This document shows, piece after piece, positions 24,487 through 31,323 of a stretch of 64,000 nt of DNA (position 1 is the first letter of the stretch; each line of letters starts with the position of its first letter). Both the position numbers and the translations under genes were made by a program. This stretch comes from Paraburkholderia sp. BL10I2N1. GTDB lineage: Bacteria; Pseudomonadota; Gammaproteobacteria; Burkholderiales; Burkholderiaceae. Below the pieces are notes generated by a model. That model did no database searches. It saw only the letters and a program-made list of their open reading frames with translations, and was not told the origin of the DNA. The stretch lies in NCBI RefSeq assembly GCF_004361815.1, contig NZ_SNWA01000002.1:2418001-2482000 (forward strand). The letters are read 5' to 3'.

Positions 24487-24884
24487 GGTTAAAGCCAACT
24501 AAGGCTGCGGTTTTCATTGTTGGCTTATCGGCAGTGATACAAATAACTTGATATCAGACAGTGAAACAACCAATCAACGCTACGCATTTCAACCAGCCCG
24601 GCGGGTGACATGAAACATGATCTAGTCTCCCTTCCTCTGAATCTCGGCGATGAACCGATCGTCGCGAACTTCGCCCACGAGCGCGCACTGCAGCAGGTGG
24701 TCGCATAAACGAGCACCAATCCCGCATGGACTATCGGCTGCGCGAATCCGGCGGCGATGCTTTGCGATCAGCAGGTTGCACAACCGGGTCTGCCGGCGCG
24801 CGCCGTTCAGCGGCTTCGCGATCCAGCCGCCGGCTATCCATCGATGTGCGCCGTGTCCGCATCAGCACACGGCGCAGGCGTCCT
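24487..24884. other. gene-poor stretch in the prophage remnant
   Basis: A 32-codon frame (24610-24708, starting MKHDLVSLPLNLGDEPIVAN) is the only suggestive piece. It lacks a ribosome binding site and a recognisable domain. It may be a scrap of a phage gene. Confidence 0.4.
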
Positions 24885-25097
24885 TTAAACATGAGCTCTC
24901 GAGCCGTGCAGTTGCAGGCCGAGCGCGGCAACGGTTTTCAGGACGTCACCCAAACTTGGGGTATCGCTCGCAATGCAGGCGAAGTCGATATCGCGCTGGC
25001 CAGCAACCGCGCGCAGCTCCGCGAGCACGTCGGCATCGTATTCACAAAGGGCGCTGTTCAGCCGTGCGGCGACGGCCTCGATGTCGAACCCGTTCAT
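24885..25097 (-). CDS. HigA-like antitoxin / HTH protein
   Basis: A 70-residue protein. Its start (MNGFDIEAVAARLNSALCEY, D-A-D-V-L-A-E-L-R-A-V-A) and end (S-L-G-D-V-L-K-T-V-A-A-L-G-L-Q-L-H) match the outline of antidote proteins of the HigA/YdaS-like addiction families, where the last helix reads L-x-x-L-G-L-x-L. The central recognition helix is degenerate here. No HigB-type toxin ORF lies next to it; instead a BrnT/BrnA pair is 54 bp upstream on the same strand. It may be an orphan antitoxin or an accessory regulator of that pair. Confidence 0.5.
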   Translation of the reverse strand: MNGFDIEAVAARLNSALCEYDADVLAELRAVAGQRDIDFACIASDTPSLGDVLKTVAALGLQLHGSRAHV

Positions 25098-25150
25098 GCT
25101 CTCCCTCAGTCTGTCTATCGCTTACTTGTCCATCTCGCACGGGCGACGGT

Positions 25151-25429
25151 TCATGTCGTCACTTCGTCAGGGGAGTGCGTCTTTAACCAGTCGCGCACGG
25201 CGGCATTCAATCGTGATTGCCAGCGTGGCCCGGTTGCCCTGAAGGCTTCCAGTATGTCGTCATCAAAACGGATGGTTGTCGCCGTCTTGTGGCTGCCCGC
25301 CGGGCGTCCGCGGCGCACCAGCTTCTCGCCCGCGTACTCGTCGGCGCGCTCGAAAAATTCATCCGTGAGCTCCGGTGCGTCGTCCGGATCAACCCACTCT
25401 GTACGCGTAGCGCGCTTGTTCGCGTTCAT
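25151..25429 (-). CDS. brnA: BrnA-type antitoxin
   Basis: A 92-residue antitoxin. The N-terminal half is acidic (WVDPDDAPELTDEFFERADE). The C-terminal half carries the BrnA ribbon-helix-helix: R-G-R-P-A-G-S-H-K-T-A-T-T-I-R-F-D-D-D-I-L, then A-F-R-A-T-G-P-R-W-Q-S-R-L-N-A-A-V-R-D-W-L. The G-P-G/R-W-Q-x-R-x-N motif is characteristic. It neutralises BrnT and represses the operon through its RHH dimer. Its start lies 41 bases inside the brnT frame, with GAGGAAGG as ribosome binding site, so the two are translationally coupled. The order toxin-antitoxin is the normal BrnTA order. Confidence 0.85.
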   Translation of the reverse strand: MNANKRATRTEWVDPDDAPELTDEFFERADEYAGEKLVRRGRPAGSHKTATTIRFDDDILEAFRATGPRWQSRLNAAVRDWLKTHSPDEVTT

Positions 25430-25661
25430 TTGCCTTCCTCATGCTGATGATGCGGCGAGCCTCGCCGCGCGGTGTCCAGACCATCACGACCATCCGCCCA
25501 TCCAGCGCGCCGACGGTGATGTATCGCGGTTCGCTGTAATCCTCACGCTGGTCTTCCGCGGTGAAGTGGCGACCGGCGAAGACTTCGTCGGCGCGGGCGA
25601 AATCCAGACCGCGTTCGGCCATGGTTCTGTCGCGCTTGTTGTTGTCGAATTCGATCTGCAT
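25389..25661 (-). CDS. brnT: BrnT-type toxin (ribonuclease)
   Basis: A 90-residue type II toxin. It starts MQIEFDNNKRDRTMAERGLD, with F-D-x-x-K-x-x-x-x-x-x-x-H/R-G-x-x-F typical of BrnT, then R-Y-I-T-V-G-A-L-D-G-R-M-V-V-M-V-W-T and ends R-R-I-I-S-M-R-K-A-N-x-R-E-Q-x-R-Y. These are the RelE-like fold strands and catalytic R/K residues of the family. BrnT cleaves RNA and halts growth when released from BrnA. The frame is intact. It lies in the prophage remnant together with a HigA-like gene, so the region contains an addiction module that may stabilise it. Confidence 0.88.
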   Translation of the reverse strand: MQIEFDNNKRDRTMAERGLDFARADEVFAGRHFTAEDQREDYSEPRYITVGALDGRMVVMVWTPRGEARRIISMRKANEREQARYAYRVG

Positions 25662-25769
25662 GCTAATTATTGTACTAACAAAAAATCAGCAACGCAACCT
25701 CTGCTTACTGGCGCGGGAGGCTAGATGACAGGTCTCCCTGAACTGCTGACGCCGCCTGATTGCTCTCAA

Positions 25770-26024
25770 TTAATCGTCGTACTTAGGATTGGGATCACTG
25801 ACGAGCGCGTTCATCATTCTCTTGGCGTGACCGATCGCGCAGTCCGTGATCTGCTGCAGGGTCATATTGCCCACGACGAACCGACTACAGAGTTCCACTG
25901 TGCTGGGTTCGTCAAAGGGGTCGCAAGGATCGCGAGAAAGCTTGACTGCGACGGTGGCGAATCCGCCTTCAAATCGCGTGATAGTGACGCTATCGATCTT
26001 GGGTTGGGGGGAGATTTCTGCCAT
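25770..26024 (-). CDS. hypothetical protein, 84 residues
   Basis: The ATG at 26024 (MAEISPQPKIDSVTITRFEG) follows TAAGGTACTGGCC, a weak to fair ribosome binding site. The product alternates beta-like and helical stretches, has cysteines at C-D-P and E-L-C-S-R, and ends DPNPKYDD. There is no signal or membrane segment. I recognise no family. It lies divergently to the DUF1376 replication gene in the prophage remnant, a position often held by small phage regulators or anti-repressors. That is only a positional hint. Confidence 0.5.
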   Translation of the reverse strand: MAEISPQPKIDSVTITRFEGGFATVAVKLSRDPCDPFDEPSTVELCSRFVVGNMTLQQITDCAIGHAKRMMNALVSDPNPKYDD

Positions 26025-26113
26025 GGCCAGTACCTTACGAGTTTGAGTTGTCGGATTTTGCCATCGATCTGCCATCCCATTGGACGCATCGATCTGTGCG
26101 AGGAGGCCGGGAA

Positions 26114-26677
26114 ATGAAAGGGCAGTCAAAAAAGGCCGACATCTGGATGCCGCTGTTCATCTCCGATTACTTGGCCGACACGTCGCACCTGAGTGCTGCC
26201 GAGCATGGCGCCTACCTGCTCATGATCATGCACGCCTGGATGAACGGAGGTGCTTTGCCGGCAGGAGACGACCGCTTGCGCCGGGTCGCCCGCATGGACG
26301 CGAAGGAATGGAACGAGGCCAGGAGCGAGTTGATCGGCTACTTCTACGCAGCCGATGATGGAAGCCTGCGCCATCGTCGTATCGATGACGAGCTAGTGCG
26401 CTCCAACGCCAATATTGACCAGCGATCGAAGGCGGGAAAAGCATCGGCACTTGTTCGGAAGCAGAAGAAGGAGGCCGAACAGGCCGCTCAACGAAACGGC
26501 AACGAAAGTTCAACGAGCGTTGCAACGCATGTTCAACGAGAGCCGCAACGGGAAGGTGAACGAGACTCTCAACGAAACGGCAAACCTCCACCTCCACCTA
26601 CTAAAAACCAAGGCGGCGGCATAACGACCGACGGTGGTTGCGCGCGCGACGACGCACCTCGCGGGCGGGTACGCTGA
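26114..26677 (+). CDS. DUF1376-family phage replication-associated protein
   Basis: A 187-residue protein. Residues about 8-95 form the DUF1376 domain: W-M-P-L-F-I-S-D-Y-L-A-D-T-S-H-L-S-A-A-E-H-G-A-Y, then L-P-A-G-D-D-R-L-R-R-V-A-R-M. In phages this domain usually precedes a DnaT/DnaC-like part and takes part in replication initiation. The tail after residue 110 is low-complexity, rich in Asn, Gln, Arg and Pro, from imperfect CAACGA-type repeats in the DNA. It ends 2 bp before the portal relic. AGGAGGCCGGGAA gives a strong ribosome binding site. It is intact but out of its normal operon. Confidence 0.75.
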   Translation: MKGQSKKADIWMPLFISDYLADTSHLSAAEHGAYLLMIMHAWMNGGALPAGDDRLRRVARMDAKEWNEARSELIGYFYAADDGSLRHRRIDDELVRSNANIDQRSKAGKASALVRKQKKEAEQAAQRNGNESSTSVATHVQREPQREGERDSQRNGKPPPPPTKNQGGGITTDGGCARDDAPRGRVR

Positions 26678-26679
26678 GC

Positions 26680-27142
26680 ATGAGTGATATCCAGATCCTG
26701 GACCATCGCGGGGTACCTATTACTGGCGACGGTCAGCACCCGGGCGTGAAGGCGGCTGCATGGAAGTCTGGCCAGATTGCCAGCCGCGAACTTGCTTACT
26801 GGAGACCGTCTCTCCGAAGCGCCGATCGCGACATGCTGCCGGAAAAGGCGATTGTCGAAGGGCGTGCTCACGATCTTGCGCGTAACAACGGCTACGCGCG
26901 CGGCGCCCTGCAGTCGCAAAAAGATCGTGTTGTCGGTGCTTCGTACCGGCTGCAGCTCAAGCCGGATCACAAACTGCTCGGCATCGGTTTTGAAGAGGCT
27001 GACGAATGGGCCACACTCGTCGAGCGCGAGTTCACGCTCTATGCCGAGGATCCCGAGTGCCTGATTGACGCAACGCGTCAACGCACGTTCACGCAGATCT
27101 TGCGGGAATGCATTGGCACGGAGATGCTGCAGGGAGAGGCGA
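26680..27142 (+). pseudogene. phage portal protein (lambda-like), N-terminal part
   Basis: The ORF begins MSDIQILDHRGVPITGDGQH and contains E-G-R-A-H-D-L-A-R-N-N-G-Y-A-R-G-A-L-Q-S-Q-K-D-R-V-V-G, a signature of lambda-family portal proteins that form the DNA-entry ring. It continues to C-I-G-T-E-M-L-Q-G-E-A-I and then, near 27143, joins sequence of an endolysin in another frame. Only about 150 of some 500 expected residues remain. The cut is a deletion that removed the rest of the head and tail genes. Confidence 0.65.
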
Positions 27143-27320
27143 TACTCCGCTCGACATCTGCCGAAAGGTCGCGGCGTCGAACATCGGCTTCCAGCAGATG
27201 ATCCTCGAAGGAACTTGGGTACATATCGATCTTGCGCCGGCAGGGCATAAGCCGCGGCGCGAGGTCCTGACCGCGCACTTCCGCGACCGTACGACATACA
27301 CAGTCGGCCTGCCGTCCTGA
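27143..27320 (+). pseudogene. phage peptidase M15-type endolysin, C-terminal remnant
   Basis: The frame gives D-T-P-L-D-I-C-R-K-V-A-A-S-N-I-G-F, QQMILEGTWVHIDLAPAGHK, then P-R-R-E-V-L-T-A-H-F. This is the C-terminal zinc-binding segment of M15-like phage lysins (W-V-H-I carries the last ligand). The N-terminal part was lost in the deletion that joins it to the portal relic. It ends 12 bp before the holin fragment, which preserves the original lysis-gene neighbourhood. Confidence 0.5.
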
Positions 27321-27332
27321 CCCGGGGGTTCA

Positions 27333-27440
27333 ATGCAATTCAATGAACACGAGAAGGAACTGGCGACGCTGCTCGCCATCGGTGCGTTCATCGGCCTGGG
27401 TCAGCTGCTGGTCGGCGGCGATACTCCAACAAGCTGGTGA
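27333..27440 (+). pseudogene. phage holin-like fragment
   Basis: The 35-residue frame MQFNEHEKELATLLAIGAFI, G-L-G-Q-L-L-V-G-G-D-T-P-T-S-W resembles the first helix of small phage holins. It stops at the junction with the AraC fragment. The usual second and third helices are missing. Confidence 0.4.
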
Positions 27441-27829
27441 TGCATCTACACCGTTCGAGAGGGCAGTCGCAGCATTCCGAAATACTCGACCTCGCGCCGA
27501 AGTCGGACCGCATCCAGAACGCGCTGAACTACGCGCGCAAGAACTTGAGCCGGGCGCTGACCGTCGAGGAACTGGCCGAAAAGGTCAACCTGAGCCCGCG
27601 CCAGTTCAGCCGCGTATTCACGCTGGAGACAGGGCAATCACCCGCTAGAGCCATCGAGGGGCTGCGCCTCGAGGCTGCGCGGCTGATGATCGAGCGAAGC
27701 CGGCATCCGCTGGACGTGATCGCGAGAGAGACCGGCTTTCGGGACCGACGCCATATGCGCGAAGCCTTTATGCGTGGGTTTGGCCTGCCCCCGCAGGCGG
27801 TACGGCGCGAAGCGCGCAGTCCAGCATGA
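27437..27829 (+). pseudogene. AraC/GlxA-family regulator, C-terminal DNA-binding part
   Basis: Residues from S-E-I-L-D-L-A-P-K-S-D-R-I-Q-N-A-L onward form a complete AraC-type double helix-turn-helix: LTVEELAEKVNLSPRQFSRV, then F-T-L-E-T-G-Q-S-P-A-R-A-I, LEAARLMIERSRHPLDVIAR and the second helix pair. Regulators of this GlxA type have an N-terminal DJ-1/PfpI-like sensor of about 190 residues, which is missing here. The 5' end is fused to the phage holin fragment. The prophage excision or insertion event evidently cut the gene. Expression would yield only a DNA-binding domain. Confidence 0.7.
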
Positions 27830-28109
27830 AGGGATGTTGTTCATGCTTCTCGCCCGCGCTTAATGAGGCTGTCTTTCGGCAGCCAGGGGCCGTGTTGGAC
27901 GCCGCGTCGTCGCTCGTATATCCAAACTCCTGTGGGCTATCTAGTGCAAGATTAGTCGTTGACTTTGAGCGGCTGCAGTCGGGCGGTCATGAGACGTTCG
28001 CTAACGTTCGCCCCAGGGCCGTAACGGGTCGATAGGGCCTGTTCGACTTCCCTCAACCGGTCGTTCAAAGAGAGTGAACTGGATGGATGCTCGAACGGCC
28101 GGATTGGCC

Positions 28110-28156
28110 GACGACCCGACGACCCGACGACCCGACGACCCGACGACCCGACGACC
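28110..28156. repeat. 8-bp tandem repeat, about six units
   Basis: GACGACCC is repeated five full times and once without the last base. The unit length is not a multiple of three, so it is unlikely to be coding. It lies about 130 bp upstream of the AHSA1-like gene and could vary in copy number by slippage. Confidence 0.85.
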
Positions 28157-28284
28157 GCCGACGCGCCGACCGATACGACGGCTCGACACCCATGGGTTTT
28201 CCCTGATCCCGACCAATGTCGATTCCGGCGTCGATGCATCGTCGTAAAGTGTGTCCAATTTCTCCAGTGAAAGGCGAGCACACC

Positions 28285-28731
28285 ATGACTACCGGAACCG
28301 TCCATCTCCAACGCGTCTTGCGCGCGACTCCCGAACGCATCTATCGCGCCTTCCTCGAACCCGATGCTATAGCAAAGTGGCTTCCGCCCTACGGGTTCAC
28401 CTGTCAGATCCACCACATGGATGCCCACGAGGGCGGAACTCACAAGATGTCGTTCCGCAACTTCAGCACCGGCAACAGCCACTCGTTCGGCGGCGAGTAC
28501 ATCGAACTGGTGCCGTTCGAGAAGATCCGCTACTCGGACCGCTTCGACGACCCGAACCTGCCAGGCCAGATGCACGTCACCGTCTCATTGCGACAGGTGT
28601 CCTGTGGAACCGAGCTCACCATTGTGCAAGAGGGCGTGCCCGAGGTCATTCCTGTGGAGTTGTGCTACCTCGGCTGGCAGGAGTCGCTGGTTCAGTTGGC
28701 AAAATTGGTCGAGCCCGAAATCCCCGACTGA
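28285..28731 (+). CDS. AHSA1/SRPBCC-domain protein
   Basis: A 148-residue START-like protein. It begins MTTGTVHLQRVLRATPERIY, the first strand plus helix of the AHSA1 subfamily (R-x-x-x-A-x-P-E-x-x-Y-x-A-F-L-x-P-x-x-x-x-K-W). It continues with GGEYIELVPFEKIRYSDRFD and ends in the long helix E-L-C-Y-L-G-W-Q-E-S-L-V-Q-L-A-K-L-V-E. Such proteins have a deep hydrophobic cavity and bind small ligands; none is known for this one. AAAGGCGAGCACACC precedes the ATG. It stands alone between the truncated AraC gene and a gene-free stretch. The upstream 8-bp repeat may affect its expression. Confidence 0.85.
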   Translation: MTTGTVHLQRVLRATPERIYRAFLEPDAIAKWLPPYGFTCQIHHMDAHEGGTHKMSFRNFSTGNSHSFGGEYIELVPFEKIRYSDRFDDPNLPGQMHVTVSLRQVSCGTELTIVQEGVPEVIPVELCYLGWQESLVQLAKLVEPEIPD

Positions 28732-29204
28732 CGACGCCAGCACAGACCTGCACTCCGTAGCTCGGGTAGTTGCCGACCGGGACAATCGCGCGGAAGGACC
28801 GCTGCTCTGTGTCGGCCATCGTCGACGTGCTTCCGGCTTCAAGTCTCAGACGGGTGGGCTTGCGACGGTCCCGAGCCGAACCACAGCGAGCGGCCTTGTT
28901 GTTCACATCGGACCGGACCCGGCCATCTCCAGCCATTGGCCCGTGGCGTAACGAGGACATTCGAACGTCCCATTCACATCGGAAACGGCCATAGGCCAGG
29001 TATCAGCTGAGTCGCCGCATATCGTCGCCTACGGAAATTCGCCGTGGGACCGGTCCGGGCAGTGGGACATTGACCCATGGGCAACGAATGTCCGCGATTC
29101 GATTTGTAGCGGCGGCCTATCCACTGCGCAAAACAGTTGGTACTCAACGCAATGAATATCGGCGGAATGAACCGTGACGCAACGCGTTGGTGGTCCGGAC
29201 TAGT
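28732..29204. other. gene-free stretch
   Basis: No supported gene was seen. Antisense frames here are arginine- and serine-rich and lack starts with ribosome binding sites. The sequence contains several short dyads but none with a terminator-like T tract. Confidence 0.5.
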
Positions 29205-29855
29205 TCAGCCATCAACCGAAGCTGAAGCCGCGTCTACCAGCGCTACTGCCTGTTCGCGCGCAGCCTGTCTGCCCGTGTGATCGACCTCAGGTCCAAAGAG
29301 CGTTTTCTCGACGATGATCGATTCGATATCGGTGATACCGATGAGGCGCAGCCACGCTTCAAAAAACGGCCGCTGAAAGTCGAACGACTCGGCGGGCGTG
29401 CTCGACTGCTTTGAATAGTCGAGGCCTCTCGCATAGATCACGACTGCTTTCTTGCCCTTCAGCAATCCCGCTAACCCACGCTCGTCGAATGAGAAGAGGA
29501 TGTCCCGGTGGGACACGGCGTCGATGAAATGCTTGAGCTTGTATGGGATGGAAAAATTCCACAGCGGCACGGAGATCAGCAGCGTATCCGCGTCGTACAT
29601 CCGCTGCGCTAGCTGCCGGAAACCTGCCCACGCTTGCTGCTGGCCTTCGCTGAGAGGCGTGCCGCCCAAGTCCGCGTATTTGGCATCGAGCGCGTCGCCG
29701 TCGAGTTCCGGCAATTGAGTCGCCCACAGGTCGAGCACGTCGATCCGATGATCCGGATGAGCGTCGCGCCAGGCCTCCAGATACGAGTGCGCAACGTCGA
29801 GTGATGCGGACCGCGACTTGCGCGGGGAGGATTCGATATGCAGCAAGGTCGACAT
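29205..29855 (-). CDS. azoR: FMN-dependent NADH-azoreductase
   Basis: A 216-residue flavodoxin-like quinone/azo reductase. The start MSTLLHIESSPRKSRSASLD holds the FMN-phosphate loop (S-S-P-R-x-x-x-S). The isoalloxazine-binding motif is SVPLWNFSIPYKLKHFIDAV (about residues 95-114), and G-K-K-A-V-V-I-Y-A-R-G carries a further flavin contact. Length and motifs match AzoR, which uses NADH to reduce quinones and azo compounds by two electrons and limits redox cycling. AGGAGTCGTTCC precedes the ATG. It diverges from a LysR gene across about 114 bp that contains a dyad, the usual arrangement of a LysR regulator and its target. Confidence 0.9.
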   Translation of the reverse strand: MSTLLHIESSPRKSRSASLDVAHSYLEAWRDAHPDHRIDVLDLWATQLPELDGDALDAKYADLGGTPLSEGQQQAWAGFRQLAQRMYDADTLLISVPLWNFSIPYKLKHFIDAVSHRDILFSFDERGLAGLLKGKKAVVIYARGLDYSKQSSTPAESFDFQRPFFEAWLRLIGITDIESIIVEKTLFGPEVDHTGRQAAREQAVALVDAASASVDG

Positions 29856-29893
29856 GGAACGACTCCTGATGGGTTGATGACCCTCATCAGAAC

Positions 29894-29923
29894 ATAGTTC
29901 GATTCAAAATATAAACGAAGTAT
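29894..29923. promoter_or_regulatory. candidate LysR operator between azoR and lysR
   Basis: An AT-rich island has the imperfect dyad ATAGTTCG ... CGAAGTAT (14-bp spacing), and T-N11-A patterns occur within it. It lies in the divergent intergenic region, where a LysR regulator would bind. Confidence 0.45.
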
Positions 29924-29969
29924 CATCGCGATATTCAGTAGCATTCGCACTGTATTGCGGGGGCATCTC

Positions 29970-30821
29970 ATGTTCGATACCGTTTTGCTGCGCTCTTTTG
30001 TGGCCGTCGTCCAGGAAGGAGGCTTCACGCACGCCGCGGCCCGTCTGAATCTGACGCAGTCCGCGGTCAGCGCGCATCTGCGGCGTCTGGAAAAACAGAT
30101 CGGCCGCGACCTGCTCGTGCGCACAACGCGTTCGGTCACGCTCACAGTGGACGGCGAACTGCTGCTGGGTTACGCGCGCGCCATCCTCGCGCTTAATCAG
30201 GACGCGCGGGCGCAACTGCTTCGCGGACCGAGTGAGGGCACGCTCCGCGTGGGTCTGTCGGAAGACCTCGCCAATGTCAGACTGATGCATGTAATGCAGG
30301 CGTTTGCCGTGCGGTACCCGCGCATCGCGTTCAGCATCAGGGTCGGTATCCCGGGCGAACTGCTCCAGGCGATGGATCACAGTGAATTAGACGTGGTGAT
30401 TGGTGGACGCTGCCACGATGCGCGCTCCGGACGCGTGCTCTGGCGCGAGCCGCTTGTGTGGGCCGGTGCGGATTGGGCGTCGCTAAAGCCTGGCGTACCA
30501 GTGCCGATTGCGCTGTTGCCGGAACCCTGCCCGTATCGTGAGGCCTCACTGGCAGCGCTTGCCCGCGCTGGCGTGGATTACCGGATCGTGCTGGTGTGCC
30601 CGAGCGGCGCCGGCCTGTGCGCCGCCGCGCACGCGGGCTTTGCGGTGACACCGATCGTGCATACACAACTTGCGCACGGCTTGCGTGCGATCGCGCCGGA
30701 TGCCGGCCTGCCGGCACTGCCCGATGTCGAGTTCACGATGTTCGCGGCGCCGGGCGCATCGGCAAGGGTTGTCGATGAACTGGGCAACGCAATCGTGCTG
30801 GCATTCGCGCACAAAGGATGA
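29970..30821 (+). CDS. LysR-family transcriptional regulator
   Basis: A 283-residue regulator. The N-terminal winged helix-turn-helix is typical: MFDTVLLRSFVAVVQEGGFT, H-A-A-A-R-L-N-L-T-Q-S-A-V-S-A-H-L-R-R-L-E, then the linker helix. A periplasmic-binding-protein-like effector domain follows from about residue 90 (L-R-V-G-L-S-E-D-L-A). The ATG at 29970 is chosen; a TTG at 29955 also lies in frame but GCGGGGG fits the ATG better. Being divergent from azoR, it most likely controls that gene in response to a quinone or electrophile; the effector is not evident. Confidence 0.85.
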   Translation: MFDTVLLRSFVAVVQEGGFTHAAARLNLTQSAVSAHLRRLEKQIGRDLLVRTTRSVTLTVDGELLLGYARAILALNQDARAQLLRGPSEGTLRVGLSEDLANVRLMHVMQAFAVRYPRIAFSIRVGIPGELLQAMDHSELDVVIGGRCHDARSGRVLWREPLVWAGADWASLKPGVPVPIALLPEPCPYREASLAALARAGVDYRIVLVCPSGAGLCAAAHAGFAVTPIVHTQLAHGLRAIAPDAGLPALPDVEFTMFAAPGASARVVDELGNAIVLAFAHKG

Positions 30822-30921
30822 CCACGGTCATCGCGGCGACAGGTTTGGGATTTTCACGGCCAGAGTGCCGCGCGGCAATCAAGATGAGAACAGCGCGTCA
30901 ATCAGGATGAGAGTACTGGCG

Positions 30922-30964
30922 TGGCGGCAGCGGGAACGGGCGTAGCCCGGAACCGCTGCCGCCA
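30922..30964. other. strong nested hairpin, possible structured RNA element
   Basis: TGGCGGCAGCGG (30922-30933) pairs perfectly with CCGCTGCCGCCA (30953-30964). Inside it, CGGGC and GCCCG pair around GTA, separated from the outer stem by GAA on both sides. An outer AGGATG/CATCCT pairing is also possible. It has no T tract, so it is not a simple terminator. It lies about 100 bp after the LysR gene, in a gap without an ORF. Confidence 0.5.
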
Positions 30965-31170
30965 GAGGCACACGCATCCTCATCGGTTCACTGAGTTTCA
31001 GTGGCAGTTCGTGCCCACGGACGCTGGCAACGGCCGTATCGGGTTGAGGACGAGCGATTGGGGCCGAGTACTTGCGGGGAGAGAACAAGGCCCGGATGAC
31101 CGCTGAACGTTTGGAACCTGCCATTGAGGTGGCGAGGGATCCAGTGACCGGATGGGGTCGCTATGTAAAC

Positions 31171-31195
31171 CTCTGCATAGAGCAGAGATTTTTTT
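31171..31195 (+). terminator. orphan Rho-independent terminator
   Basis: CTCTGC-ATAGA-GCAGAG followed by ATTTTTTT is a textbook terminator on the plus strand. It is 350 bp downstream of the LysR stop, and no plus-strand gene lies between. It may end the LysR transcript or a non-coding RNA that includes the hairpin at 30922. Confidence 0.65.
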
Positions 31196-31296
31196 GGTTG
31201 GCGATCGCGGCTTCTGTCGAGGTTGATCGGCGTAGGTCTGGACATAGTTTCCGCTGCGGATTGAAGTGGTGGTCTCGCTTTAGTAACTAAAGAGTT

Positions 31297-31323
31297 AAGT
31301 CTTCGCGATTTGTGAGAAGACTT
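31297..31323 (-). terminator. hairpin at the 3' end of the 504-residue gene
   Basis: AAGTCTTC and GAAGACTT form an 8-bp stem with an 11-base loop, touching the stop codon of the minus-strand gene. A short T/A-rich stretch follows on the minus strand. It is a probable terminator or a protective 3' stem. Confidence 0.45.

Noticed and set aside
24610..24708. A 32-codon ORF in the prophage remnant
   Set aside because: No ribosome binding site and no recognisable domain; mentioned only in the gap entry.
28110..28156. A possible CRISPR array
   Set aside because: The repeat unit is 8 bp without spacers and no cas genes are present; it is a simple tandem repeat.
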